Of a DNA stretch of 64,000 nucleotides, positions 31,503 through 40,894 are shown one piece after another. The translations under genes were made by a program, and so were the position numbers. Every line of letters begins with the position of its first letter. Position 1 is the first letter of the stretch. Origin of the DNA: Rhizobium sp. S152 (GTDB lineage: Bacteria; Pseudomonadota; Alphaproteobacteria; Rhizobiales; Rhizobiaceae); assembly GCF_030380735.1 (NCBI RefSeq), contig NZ_JAUDRZ010000001.1, positions 62,001-126,000 of the forward strand, read 5' to 3'. Under the pieces are notes generated by a model that worked only from the letters and a program-made list of their open reading frames with translations, did no database searches and had not been told where the DNA came from.

Positions 31503-31575
31503 CGGAACCGCTTGCGCCGCACCGGTCGTTTCGCGCATTATGCCGCCAAACCAGAATTCGATGCAGGAAACTCCC

Positions 31576-31812
31576 ATGAAGCCGATTTTCGTCCAGCTCC
31601 AATGCGCTCCCGGCAAGACCTACGAGGTCGCCGACGCCATCTACAAGACCGAGCGCGTCTCGGAGCTCTATTCGACCAGCGGCGACTACGACCTCCTTTT
31701 GAAGGTCTATCTCCAGGACGGCGAGGACATCGGGAAATTCGTTAACGATCAGATCGCCAGCATTCCGGGCATCGTCCGCTCGCTGACCACGCTGACCTTC
31801 CGGGCATTCTGA
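31576..31812 (+). CDS. Stand-alone Lrp/AsnC ligand-binding domain protein
   Basis: A 78-residue protein consisting only of the RAM (AsnC_trans_reg) domain: FVQLQCAPGKTYEVADAI, then TSGDYDLLLKVYLQD and a final IVRSLTTLTFRAF. It has no helix-turn-helix, so it cannot bind DNA by itself. Such SraA/DM1-type proteins form oligomers that bind amino acids and can associate with full Lrp proteins. AGGAA lies 6 bases before the ATG. Location after the lysine-pathway LysR suggests amino acid sensing. Confidence 0.8.
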   Translation: MKPIFVQLQCAPGKTYEVADAIYKTERVSELYSTSGDYDLLLKVYLQDGEDIGKFVNDQIASIPGIVRSLTTLTFRAF

Positions 31813-31880
31813 GGCCGGGTCACGGTCGGTTAACTTCCATTCCAAGAAACGGAGAAGGCGGGGGTGACGTAAACCCGGCC
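31813..31880 (+). other. Long-range inverted repeat between AsnC-type and glycosyltransferase genes
   Basis: GGCCGGGTCAC (31813-31823) can pair with GTGAC plus ACCCGGCC (31864-31880), leaving an internal bulge and a loop of about 40 bases. No U-run follows, so a factor-independent terminator is doubtful; it may be an mRNA 3' structure. Confidence 0.3.
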
Positions 31881-31949
31881 TTAACACCAGACGCGCTCTT
31901 GTGGCGGCAACCGCAACTCTCCGGCCCCGTGCGGCCAAGAGGTACAGCC

Positions 31950-33134
31950 ATGTCCGTTGCAGAAACCACCCGTGACGATGCCTTTCGCCGCGAAGCGCCG
32001 CTTCCTTCGCAGGATGCGCGACCGCTTATCGTCCACGTCATCCGCCAGTTCCTGCCGAATCGCGGTGGCCTGGAAGACGTGGTCTCCAATCTCGGTCGAC
32101 AGACGATCGCACGCGGCTTTCGCGTGCGCGTCGTGACGCTCGATTCGCTGTTTACCGAGCGCGGGAAGACGCTGCCGCACCACGAATATATCGGCGAGAT
32201 CGAGGTCGTGCGCATCCCCTGGTCGGGCAGCACGCGCTATCCACTCGCCCCGCAGGTCTTCCGCCATCTCGCCGATGCAGATCTCATCCATGTCCATGCG
32301 ATCGACTTCTTCTACGACGCGCTGGCCTGGGGTCGCCTGCTGCATCGCAAGCCGATGGTGGTGACCACCCATGGCGGCTTCTTCCACACGCCCAATTACG
32401 CCGCCATCAAGAAGGTCTGGTTCCAGACCGTGACCCGCCTGTCCGCCCTCGGCTACGACAAGGTGATCGGCTGCAGCGTTTCCGACCTGCAGCAATTTTC
32501 CCGTATCGCCGGCGACCGCACGATTCTGATCGAGAACGGCGCCGATATCGGCAAATTCGCAGATGGCGCATCGCCGACGCCGAAGCGCCGCATCGTCACC
32601 ATTGGCCGCTTTTCCGCCAACAAGCGTCTCGACAATCTGCTGGAAGCGATCGCGGTGCTGCGCGCCCGCGATCCGAACTGGCATCTCGACATCATGGGCG
32701 TCGAATACGATCTCAGCCGAAAGGACCTGCTCGACCATATGGCACGGCTGAAGATCGAGGACGCGGTGTCGATCCATGTCGCCGCCGACAATGACACGAT
32801 CCGTGGGATCATCGGCCAGGCTTCTATCTTCGCATCGGCTTCGGACTACGAGGGCTTCGGTCTCGTCGCACTGGAAGCCATGAGCGCCGGCCTTATTCCC
32901 GTCCTCAATGGCAACGCCGCCTTCGCGGCGCTGGCCGACCGGCATTCCGACCTCGTCATAACCGATTTCAGCCAACCGGCGCGCGTAGCCGACGCGCTCG
33001 ACCGGACGTTCGAGCGCCTTGTCTCCGATGGCGCGACCGTCAGAGCGAAACTTCTTTCCGACGCTCGCGCTTATTCGTGGGATGTCGTCGCCGACCGCTA
33101 TGTCAGCGTCTACAAGGAAATCCTGGCCAGCTGA
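31950..33134 (+). CDS. Glycosyltransferase family 4 (GT-B) protein
   Basis: A 394-residue glycosyltransferase. The N-terminal half has IRQFLPNRGGLEDVVSNLGR, typical of GT4 enzymes, and the C-terminal half has the nucleotide-sugar site IGRFSANKRLDNLLEAI and the retaining-enzyme motif SASDYEGFGLVALEAMSAG (EX7E). No membrane segment is visible; it probably acts at the inner face of the membrane on a polyprenyl-linked or sugar acceptor. AGAGGT lies 6 bases before the ATG. It converges with a flippase-hydrolase fusion gene 11 bases away, so it may share that envelope-glycan pathway. Confidence 0.88.
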   Translation: MSVAETTRDDAFRREAPLPSQDARPLIVHVIRQFLPNRGGLEDVVSNLGRQTIARGFRVRVVTLDSLFTERGKTLPHHEYIGEIEVVRIPWSGSTRYPLAPQVFRHLADADLIHVHAIDFFYDALAWGRLLHRKPMVVTTHGGFFHTPNYAAIKKVWFQTVTRLSALGYDKVIGCSVSDLQQFSRIAGDRTILIENGADIGKFADGASPTPKRRIVTIGRFSANKRLDNLLEAIAVLRARDPNWHLDIMGVEYDLSRKDLLDHMARLKIEDAVSIHVAADNDTIRGIIGQASIFASASDYEGFGLVALEAMSAGLIPVLNGNAAFAALADRHSDLVITDFSQPARVADALDRTFERLVSDGATVRAKLLSDARAYSWDVVADRYVSVYKEILAS

Positions 33135-33145
33135 ACCAAGGCAGA

Positions 33146-36100
33146 TCAGGCCTTGGCGAGGCGCGCTACTTCGTCGAACACCGTCTTGCGGGTAATGGGC
33201 GGCGTCAGATTGTGGTCGGCGTTCGGCAGCATCACTAGGCGCACATTCGGATAGCGCGACAGTTTTCGGCCACCGGGACCGAAATGGAAATACATATGCT
33301 CCAGCCCGACGTCGCCATCGCTATACATCAGCGTCAGCGGCACCTTGCGCTGATCGACTGTCGAGAACGTCCTCTTGACGGCGACCGCGACGTGCCGGCG
33401 CGTCGGCAGATATTGCAGGAGCGGCGCGATGCGGACCGACATGCGCCTGGCGAGCGCGATGACAACGTTCTTCACTGCCGCCTTCACATCGACCTCGCCC
33501 TTCAGGAGACGCTTGAAGGTATCGGCACTGACCATGCGTGAACCGTAGTCCTCGAAACTTCGCGGCACCGAGACCACCTTGCTCTCGTCGACGACAACAT
33601 CGGGATCCCAGTAATAGACGAAGGGGTTGATGGAAACGGCCGCTTTCAGCCTTTCGTCCTCGACCGTCGTACGCAGGGCGAGATAGCCACCGCTGCAGCG
33701 GCCCACCGTCATCATCGGGCCCGGCGCGAACCGCTCCAGTACATCGAGCCCCGCGCGGGCGTCTTCGTTCTGTGTCGCGGAATAGAGAATCTGGTCCGGC
33801 GCATCCGGGCGCGGCGGGCTATCGCCGGCATTGGCGGAATCGAAGCGGAGCGAGGCAACGCCCAGACGGGCAAGGTTGCGCGCCATATCGACATTGGTGC
33901 GGCCCCAGCCGCAATGGCGGTCATAGGCCGTCGACAGAAACAGAACCGCGTTTCCGGTAAGCGTCCCCAGCGGCCGCGTTACCACGCCGACCAGGTGGTG
34001 GTATTCGCCGAAGCGGACGGGCAGCTCCTCGAAGCCATCGCCTGCCATCGCGCCGGCCTCTATGCTCGTTACCGAACGCGCGCCTTCGGGATCCACCGAC
34101 GTCTGCGTCGACATCCATTCCGCCAGATAACGTACGGTCGACAGCGGCATCTTGGAAAAGACAGGGTCGGTGACGAGTTCGTCATACCCCTCGAACGCAG
34201 CCTGCTCGACGGCCGCGCCAAGCGCCCGAAGATTGTCGGCGAAGCTCGTATCGTCGGCGCGCGCCGGTCGCTCGAGGATCAGGTAGCGGGGAGCCGCGAT
34301 GGAATCCGGCGCGCCGATCCTGATCTTCGGCAATTCGGCGGCGATCGGATCTGGCATGACGAGACCGGCGATGACCACATTGCCCTGAGGAAGATCCTCA
34401 TCCTTCAGGCCGAGATGATAGTTGATGAACTTCGACCATGCACTCAATTCACGCAGATAGGCGCGGCCGTTCACAACCGGTCCGAGCATGACGATGCCGT
34501 CGACACCCTCGATCGAGCCGGCCACCCGCTGCGCAAGCGTCGCGCCCAGTCCCTGCGCAACGATCATGATCCGGTCGCAGCCACTGAAGGCTTTCAGCTT
34601 TTCGGCGGCGTTGCGGGCATATTGCTCCCACGTGGCGAGTGTCGCAGGCTCGCCTGTATCGAGCGCATCGCCGGTCTGGGGATAGTCGAACCGCAGGCTG
34701 GGAACGCCGATATCGGCGAAATGCTCCGCGGTGATGCGGAAGAACTTGTGGCTGCACATCTCCTCCAGCCCCCATGGAGCGAGGAAGAGGACGGCCGTGG
34801 AGCGTTTCGCGACGCCTGATGCCTCCGGCATGAACAGCCCAACCGTTCCATCAAGTGTAAACGGCAATGCCGCCGCGCGGCCGGCGCCTTCCGCCGCTTC
34901 ATGAGACAGGGCCTCGGCCGCGGCGGGTTCCAGCTCCGGCGCCGATGAGGCGACGAACTTCACGGCCCTTCTGGCAGGCTCCTGCATCGCCGCAGGCAAT
35001 TTCTGCACTATAGACAACATAACCTCGGCATCCTCGCGGGGAATTACATTCAACAGCTTGAGTGCAAGTATATAACCCAGCCCCCCGGCCAGTATCGCGA
35101 TAACAAGTCCAATAGAACCTTTAAGAAACTCTAAAGTCACGAAGGCAATAAAAGCACAAAAGACTGCCGCAAGCATGGCCTTCAAAAGGCTGATATAGAG
35201 ACCGGAAAGCTGGCTGCCGAATCCCGTCTGCCGCACCATCACCACGCACATCGCGACGAAGACGCCGATACGCACAACCGCCGCACCTTCTGCGGCGAAG
35301 AAGGGCACGACCGCGATGCAGCCAAGCGTCATCACGACGGCGCCGAGCACGCTGACCAGGACACGATCACGGGTGCGTTCCATCGACAGGAGATACAGGC
35401 TGAGCGTCTGCATGAAGGTATAGGCCGGTGCAGCAAGCGCCAGCAGCGCCACGACAGGGCCGCTTGGCCCGAAGGCCGGGCCGAATACGACGAGCACCAG
35501 TTCGCTCGATATAGCCGCAAGTCCGAAGCTCATCGGCAGGATGATGTAGGCCATGCTGCGCGTCACTGCGGCAAAGACCTCGACCGGCAGCGTCCGGTCG
35601 CTGCTACTGTGACGGCGCTCGGAGTAGTAGGGAAGAAGGCTGCCGGTCATCTGGATCGGCAGCTGCAGCGCGATATTGGCGACCGACAGGCCGACGGCAT
35701 AGTAGCCGACCATCTCCACCGACCAGAACTGCTGCAGGAAGAGCAGCTCGAGCCGATTAAGAAAGATGGAATCGATGATGAACTGCGCCGACAGGAAGAT
35801 CGACGACGACGCCAGATAGCGAAGCGACACGCCGCAGCGGTCGCGGCGCGTGAAAAGGATCGGCAAGGTTGCGACGAAAAAGACGAGCTGTCCGAAGAGA
35901 TAGCCGATCAGTACCCCCTCGACGCCGGAGATCAGAGCGCCACCGGCAACACCGATCAGCTGAAGCACGCAGACGCCGATGGCGAGCTTGAAGAAATCGG
36001 TCAGCCTGCGCTCGCCGATAAGATAGAACTTCACGAAAGAGCCGATGGCTTGGATGAAGAACAGCGCGCCCGTGACCAGCGCGACGGAGGGCGCCGTCGC

Positions 36101-36448
36101 CGCCCAGTGCAGCCTTTCCGATGTCAGGAAGAAAATGGCGTAGAAGCCGAGCAACACGAGCGTCGAGCACAGCATGAAGGTCACGAGCAGCGACGCGAAC
36201 CCCCGCCGCCTTCTTGCATCGAAACCATCGGCTTCCAGCTGCGGCAGGATCTTGGAAAGGGTGATGCTGGAACCGAGCTCGGCGATCGACGCCCCCGTCA
36301 CCACCATCCAAAGAGAAAAGGCTATGATGCCGTTCGCTTCCGGCCCGAGCAGCCGCGCGGTGATGATGGAGGAGATGAAACCCGTCAGCAGCAGCAGCAT
36401 GCCCGCCGCGCCGTTCATGACGGAGTTCGCGATAATTCCCTTAGACAT
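33146..36448 (-). CDS. Fusion of Wzx-like flippase with two alpha/beta-hydrolase modules
   Basis: An 1,100-residue three-part protein. Residues 1 to about 485 form a polysaccharide flippase (MATE/MviN-like, about 12-14 membrane helices; RLLGPEANGIIAFSLWMVV is the typical first-helix pattern). Residues 530-775 form an alpha/beta-hydrolase with SLRFDYPQTGDALDTGE, but its nucleophile elbow reads VAQGLGA and lacks serine, so it is probably inactive. Residues 805-1100 form a second hydrolase with HHLVGVVTRP, SLRFDSANAGDS, an elbow VGRCSGG (Cys or Ser nucleophile) and DGD/ADHN for the acid and histidine. This pattern recalls exosortase-A-associated hydrolases. ATG at 36448 chosen; an upstream TTG is possible. 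Last gene of the carrier-protein run. Confidence 0.75.
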   Translation of the reverse strand: MSKGIIANSVMNGAAGMLLLLTGFISSIITARLLGPEANGIIAFSLWMVVTGASIAELGSSITLSKILPQLEADGFDARRRRGFASLLVTFMLCSTLVLLGFYAIFFLTSERLHWAATAPSVALVTGALFFIQAIGSFVKFYLIGERRLTDFFKLAIGVCVLQLIGVAGGALISGVEGVLIGYLFGQLVFFVATLPILFTRRDRCGVSLRYLASSSIFLSAQFIIDSIFLNRLELLFLQQFWSVEMVGYYAVGLSVANIALQLPIQMTGSLLPYYSERRHSSSDRTLPVEVFAAVTRSMAYIILPMSFGLAAISSELVLVVFGPAFGPSGPVVALLALAAPAYTFMQTLSLYLLSMERTRDRVLVSVLGAVVMTLGCIAVVPFFAAEGAAVVRIGVFVAMCVVMVRQTGFGSQLSGLYISLLKAMLAAVFCAFIAFVTLEFLKGSIGLVIAILAGGLGYILALKLLNVIPREDAEVMLSIVQKLPAAMQEPARRAVKFVASSAPELEPAAAEALSHEAAEGAGRAAALPFTLDGTVGLFMPEASGVAKRSTAVLFLAPWGLEEMCSHKFFRITAEHFADIGVPSLRFDYPQTGDALDTGEPATLATWEQYARNAAEKLKAFSGCDRIMIVAQGLGATLAQRVAGSIEGVDGIVMLGPVVNGRAYLRELSAWSKFINYHLGLKDEDLPQGNVVIAGLVMPDPIAAELPKIRIGAPDSIAAPRYLILERPARADDTSFADNLRALGAAVEQAAFEGYDELVTDPVFSKMPLSTVRYLAEWMSTQTSVDPEGARSVTSIEAGAMAGDGFEELPVRFGEYHHLVGVVTRPLGTLTGNAVLFLSTAYDRHCGWGRTNVDMARNLARLGVASLRFDSANAGDSPPRPDAPDQILYSATQNEDARAGLDVLERFAPGPMMTVGRCSGGYLALRTTVEDERLKAAVSINPFVYYWDPDVVVDESKVVSVPRSFEDYGSRMVSADTFKRLLKGEVDVKAAVKNVVIALARRMSVRIAPLLQYLPTRRHVAVAVKRTFSTVDQRKVPLTLMYSDGDVGLEHMYFHFGPGGRKLSRYPNVRLVMLPNADHNLTPPITRKTVFDEVARLAKA

Positions 36449-36519
36449 GCATTTCCCGTTCAAGTCCGCTCGGAAGCGGACATGCTAAAGTGAAAATCTT
36501 TCGAAATTGGTCGCTTCGA

Positions 36520-39000
36520 TCAGAATGAGCGTGATCGGGAACCGCCGATGCTGGTCACGTCGCCTGCTGGCACGGCGTCTTCGGCCGTTCCCGGCAACCG
36601 CGTGAGCCGGACGCGCCGGGCGGGGCCTGGCGCGAGGTGAAACCAGTCATCATCGGGCCTGAAACCATCGATGGACAGATGGACGGATTGCGCAAATCTG
36701 TCCGTTGCGAGATCGATCGCCCACTGACCGTCCTCAAGCACAGCCGACGCCTGGATGTCGGCGTCGTGCAGCGCCCGCGCGCGACCGCATGGAAAGTGGA
36801 AGGCTTCGGCGACCACCGCGCCGCCATCAGGCAGGCGTAACCGGGCCACGGTCACGTCGTGCGACGGCGGGCCGAAACGGTATGCATAGGTGGTATCGAA
36901 GAAAGCGCCGAAGAGGTCGGTGGAGGCGAAGGTCTCGCTGCTGCGCGGCTGAAGCGTAAGGATGCGCCCGCCGCCGACCGCCTGCTGCTTGCCCTGCCGA
37001 AGGCACACCAGTTCCAGATCGAGTTGCAACGTATAGGGCGTCTCGTTCAAGACATGCACGTCCAGCCCGTTGGTGCCCTCGTCGGTCACCAGAACCTGCA
37101 CGGGGCGGAAGCCGCGGCGTAGCGCGTACCAGATCGGCTTAGGCTCGCCGGTGGAATCGATCACGCCCCAGCCAGGCCCCGGCAGAAGATCCTGTAGGGT
37201 CCAGACCAGTGCGCCGTTGCAGCTGGAACCCTTGCGCCGCCACTCGGCGAAGGTCTCTTCCGACACCTCACCCGTTACCGCCCGTGAAAACCCAAGATAA
37301 CGCTCCGGATCCTCGCGCCGCAGCCGCGCCGGGTCGACATCGTAAAGTTCCTGCAGATAGAAATCCCTGACATCCTCGAAATCCCAGGACGCACCGCGAT
37401 CGCGCGGCACACGGGATTTCCAGGCTGGACTATGGACCGGCGGCACGTCGAGATGGCGCTGCAGGGTTTTCTGCTGCGGGATGTGCGAAAAAGCCAGGCT
37501 CTCGCTGGCGAAGCGCACATTGGCGCGGCGCGCATCCTCAAGCGGCCGCATATAGGCGCCGACCCCGTAGTAATGCGCGACCCCGGCATTGGGCGTGAAC
37601 GGCATGGTGCCGCCGGAGGGCGAGTTCGGCACATAGGGCACGTCGGGCCGGACGCGCGCGGCAATCGCCGGGATGATCTCCTCGGTGATCGGCCCCGCCC
37701 AGTATTCGGCGGGTAATCCCAGCATTGCGGCCTGCTGATAGATCTCGCTGCCGCCGCAAAGCACGGCAAGCGACGGCAAGCCCTGAACGCCATGCAGGAA
37801 TTCCTCCACCTCGGCATGCACATGCGCGGTGAATGCCTTGTCGTTCTTCGGATAGTCGAAATTGGCGAACATGAAGTCCTGCCAGACAAGCAGGCCGAGT
37901 TCGTCGCAGAGCTTGAAGAATTCCGGAGTCTCGTAAGCCATGGTGCCGCCGATGCGGATCATGTTCATGTCCGCTTCCGCCGCCAGACGCAGGAAAGGTT
38001 CGTAATCTGACCGCGCGCCGGGAAGCCTTGCGATATCGACGCTGGTCCACACTGCGCCACGGCAGAACACCCGCTCGCCGTTGACGACAAGCGCGAAGTC
38101 ATCGCCCGAGGCGCCGCGATCGACCTCGATCGATCGGAAACCGGTCCGCCCCAGCGAATGCTCGACGCCATCGATCAGGATCGCATAGTCATAGAGGCGC
38201 GGCGCTCCATGTGTATGCGGCCACCAGGGCTCGACGTCCTTCAGCTTGAGGATCGCCGAGTAATGCTGGTCGCCGACCTTTTCGAAAGCCTGCTCGGCAT
38301 CGCCGCAACGCAGCGACAGGTTGGGGCTTTCGACATCGGTATGAAGAGAAACGCTGAGGCGTCCGACGCCATCGGCGTCGAGCACCGCGCGGACGGCGAC
38401 GTTATCGATCGACACGACATCACGGCGGACCAGCGTGATCGGCCGCCAAGGACCGACCGCATGGATTTCCGGGCACCAGCCTGGCATGCGCCCGAGCAGT
38501 GTGGTCCGCACGTTCTTCAAGCCCTGCGGCTTGATCATCTGCGGCCGCCAGCGGGCACGCGGCCCGGTTTCCGCAAGCTTCGGCGCCAGCGCGCGGAAGC
38601 ACAGTGCCAGTTCATCGCCGCCCGAAAGCGTCACCGGGATTTCGTGCAGCGTGAACATGCTTTCCGACGAGAGGATTTCCTGGCCGTTCAGGAAGACGTG
38701 GCAGATCGTCGCCAGCCCCTCGAACCGCAGCAGCGCCTCGCCCGGCTCGGCATCGAACAGGCGGCAGACGTACCAGGCATCTCTCGTATCGAGCGGCTCG
38801 GGATTCTCCCGGTCGAACTCACCCGCGCGCTCAAGCGCCGCGGCGACCGTACCGGGAACCTCGGCGGGAATGAACTGCGCGGAAAGCGGGATGTCATGCG
38901 GTCCGGCACAGGCGCCGGGTTCCGTCAGGATGAGGTTCCAGCCTTCGGAAAGCAGCGTTTCCTCGGCTCCGACACTGGCCAGACGTCCGCTCATGCTCAT
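36520..39000 (-). CDS. Glycoside hydrolase family 2 protein (beta-mannosidase-like)
   Basis: An 826-residue GH2 enzyme with the usual order: N-terminal sugar-binding jelly roll (ATICHVFLNGQEIL), immunoglobulin-like domain, catalytic TIM barrel (MNMIRIGGTMAYETPEFF, DELGLLVWQDFMFA), and C-terminal beta-domains. The acid/base Glu is expected in CGGSEIYQQ and the nucleophile Glu in FASESLAF. No signal peptide is seen, so it is probably cytoplasmic. The DUF1839 gene ends 10 bases upstream, so the two are co-transcribed. A second ATG 6 bases downstream has better spacing to GGAG. A glycosidase within a glycan-assembly operon may trim intermediates. Confidence 0.85.
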   Translation of the reverse strand: MSMSGRLASVGAEETLLSEGWNLILTEPGACAGPHDIPLSAQFIPAEVPGTVAAALERAGEFDRENPEPLDTRDAWYVCRLFDAEPGEALLRFEGLATICHVFLNGQEILSSESMFTLHEIPVTLSGGDELALCFRALAPKLAETGPRARWRPQMIKPQGLKNVRTTLLGRMPGWCPEIHAVGPWRPITLVRRDVVSIDNVAVRAVLDADGVGRLSVSLHTDVESPNLSLRCGDAEQAFEKVGDQHYSAILKLKDVEPWWPHTHGAPRLYDYAILIDGVEHSLGRTGFRSIEVDRGASGDDFALVVNGERVFCRGAVWTSVDIARLPGARSDYEPFLRLAAEADMNMIRIGGTMAYETPEFFKLCDELGLLVWQDFMFANFDYPKNDKAFTAHVHAEVEEFLHGVQGLPSLAVLCGGSEIYQQAAMLGLPAEYWAGPITEEIIPAIAARVRPDVPYVPNSPSGGTMPFTPNAGVAHYYGVGAYMRPLEDARRANVRFASESLAFSHIPQQKTLQRHLDVPPVHSPAWKSRVPRDRGASWDFEDVRDFYLQELYDVDPARLRREDPERYLGFSRAVTGEVSEETFAEWRRKGSSCNGALVWTLQDLLPGPGWGVIDSTGEPKPIWYALRRGFRPVQVLVTDEGTNGLDVHVLNETPYTLQLDLELVCLRQGKQQAVGGGRILTLQPRSSETFASTDLFGAFFDTTYAYRFGPPSHDVTVARLRLPDGGAVVAEAFHFPCGRARALHDADIQASAVLEDGQWAIDLATDRFAQSVHLSIDGFRPDDDWFHLAPGPARRVRLTRLPGTAEDAVPAGDVTSIGGSRSRSF

Positions 39001-39010
39001 GCTCCAGACT

Positions 39011-39973
39011 TCAAAGGCGCTCCGCCAGCGAAGCCATCAAGGAATCCCATGCGTCGGCGGCCGGATCAAGAGCCGTTATCAGCGGATCGTATTTCTTGCG
39101 GGTCACGGCGCGCGCAAGCTGGAACTGCACGGACTTGGCCACCTCGGAAATCCGCCGTGCCGATTCCGCCGCGCCGGAAAACTCGTTCGGCGAGAGCCAG
39201 ATGAGATGATCGCCGGCAAGCTCGAAATTGGCGCCGAACTGGCGCAGCGTGTTGAATGCGTATTTGTGGAAGAAATCGAAAGGACGCTCGGCCAGCGCTT
39301 CGACCTGCTTTGGAAACACTTCCGCAAAGGCGCGGATGGGATTGCTTGCCGGGCGCCGAGCGTAGTGAAGCCCAAGCAGCCGACGTGCGGTCTCGCGCAG
39401 ATGCGCTTCATCGCGGGGCAGCGCCGGGAATTTGGCGAACTCGGTATAGGGAAGGAACGGAGGTGCGCCGTCCGCCAGATGCATCTGGAACAGCCCGTCG
39501 AAATCCTCGCCCTGCAATTCGAAATAGCCGCCATTGTGGAAGTATTCGATCCGCCGTCCGGCCACATCCAGCCGATTGACGGCGACGGTGGTCTTGCCGT
39601 GCTCCGTGCGGTAGGCCGTGCCCTGCGTATCCGGCATGTAGAACGAATCCATTTCAATCAGGCACAGGCGGCCCCGGCCGATCTGCGTCTGAATGTGGGA
39701 TTCGACACGATCGAAGATCGCGAGCTCCGTCACGCGGATATCGTAGAGCGCTTCCAGATCCTCGAGCGGCACCTTGAAGAAGGTGAACTGATCGCCCTCG
39801 AAATCCTGCATCAGCGTAAAGCCAAGCATGGCCTCGGGTGCCACGCCGAAGCTGTTCAGCACCTCGATCCAGAGATCGACATAGCAATTGGTTTCCGGCC
39901 ACATGCGCTCGCTGGAATGCAGCGCATGCTGGACATAGCCATCCGGACGGATCGCCGGGAAAACGGAAGACAT
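39011..39973 (-). CDS. DUF1839 family protein
   Basis: A 320-residue soluble protein of the DUF1839 family, function unproven. Visible segments include SERMWPETNCYVDLWIEVLN, CLIEMDSFYMPDT, RIEYFHNGGYFELQ and a C-terminal WLSPNEFSGAAESAR. Members are repeatedly encoded beside amino acid:[carrier protein] ligases, as here (8 bases separate the two). The Cys in TNCYVDLW and the Asp/Tyr of EMDSFYMPDT are candidate catalytic residues, so an aminoacyl-transfer or thioesterase-like role on the loaded carrier is possible; this is inference. ATG at 39973 chosen; upstream extension would overlap the ligase. Confidence 0.7.
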   Translation of the reverse strand: MSSVFPAIRPDGYVQHALHSSERMWPETNCYVDLWIEVLNSFGVAPEAMLGFTLMQDFEGDQFTFFKVPLEDLEALYDIRVTELAIFDRVESHIQTQIGRGRLCLIEMDSFYMPDTQGTAYRTEHGKTTVAVNRLDVAGRRIEYFHNGGYFELQGEDFDGLFQMHLADGAPPFLPYTEFAKFPALPRDEAHLRETARRLLGLHYARRPASNPIRAFAEVFPKQVEALAERPFDFFHKYAFNTLRQFGANFELAGDHLIWLSPNEFSGAAESARRISEVAKSVQFQLARAVTRKKYDPLITALDPAADAWDSLMASLAERL

Positions 39974-39981
39974 GAAGGCGC

Positions 39982-40890
39982 TCAGCCCCAGAGCGCCTGG
40001 CGCACGCTGGCCGGCCACTGCTTCACGTCGAGGCCGTGGCGATGGAACAGAGCGAGCGCGATACGCTCGAGCCCGAAGCCGACGCAGGCCGTAAAGGCAA
40101 CGCTTCCATCCTCGAGATTCAGGCCCCACTTCTGGCCGAACGAATCCTGATGGAAGTTGAAGCTCATGCAGGCGGTGGGATTGGCCGTCGACGTGATCGG
40201 GATCAGGAGCTCGAACTTGAGGTTCTGATCGCGCTGGTTGTTGACCATCATGCGGCCGGCGCGGCCGAAGAACGGATCGTTGGCGACGTCGATGGTGACG
40301 TCGAGGCCGACGAGCTTCATCATCTCCAGACCGCGATCCATCCAGTTCTGGCGGAAATCGGTGACATGCTTTTCCGTGCCCATGCAGACATATTCACGCA
40401 TGCGGAACAGCTGCTGGCGGGCCGGATCGCGCGACGGTTCATGGCGGAAGCAATAGGACTGCAGGTCGAACAGCGCGCCGTCCTTCGGCAGGTTGCCGCG
40501 GCGGGCAACCGTCGGATAGAGCGGATAGCAGGCGGCCGGCGTCAGCACGATCTCGGTCGCTTCCTGGCCCTTGGTCCAGTCTTCTCCGACTTCCATGCAC
40601 TGCAGGAGATTCATATGGTCGAGCTCGCTGCCGCAGAAGCTGTGCACGGTGCCGGCCAGCTGCGGAAAGCTCTTCATATAGCCGCTCTTCTCGAAGATTT
40701 CGCGGTTCATGCCCGGGGGAAAGCGCATCGCTTCCGCGCCGTCCTCGCCGCCGAAACGGTCGATCAGGCGCTCAAAGGCAGCGATCACATCCTCGAACTG
40801 GCCGCTGCGGCCGTAAAGGCCATCGACGCCCATGTCGATCAGAAGGCCGGATTCGAACAGCCGGTCCAGAAATGTCGTTTGCGCGTCCAT
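39982..40890 (-). CDS. Amino acid:[carrier protein] ligase (class II aaRS-like)
   Basis: A 302-residue homologue of the catalytic core of atypical seryl-tRNA synthetases, lacking any tRNA-binding domain. Characterised relatives from Bradyrhizobium and Agrobacterium activate glycine or alanine with ATP and load it on the phosphopantetheine of a small carrier protein. Class II motif 2 is visible as [20 protein letters not shown] and motif 3 as [12 protein letters not shown]. Zinc-ligand candidates Cys121, Glu166 and Cys269 are present at the expected spacing. ATG at 40890 with GGGGTGA upstream. The carrier protein is encoded two genes upstream in the same run. Confidence 0.9.
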   Translation of the reverse strand: MDAQTTFLDRLFESGLLIDMGVDGLYGRSGQFEDVIAAFERLIDRFGGEDGAEAMRFPPGMNREIFEKSGYMKSFPQLAGTVHSFCGSELDHMNLLQCMEVGEDWTKGQEATEIVLTPAACYPLYPTVARRGNLPKDGALFDLQSYCFRHEPSRDPARQQLFRMREYVCMGTEKHVTDFRQNWMDRGLEMMKLVGLDVTIDVANDPFFGRAGRMMVNNQRDQNLKFELLIPITSTANPTACMSFNFHQDSFGQKWGLNLEDGSVAFTACVGFGLERIALALFHRHGLDVKQWPASVRQALWG

Positions 40891-40894
40891 GTCG

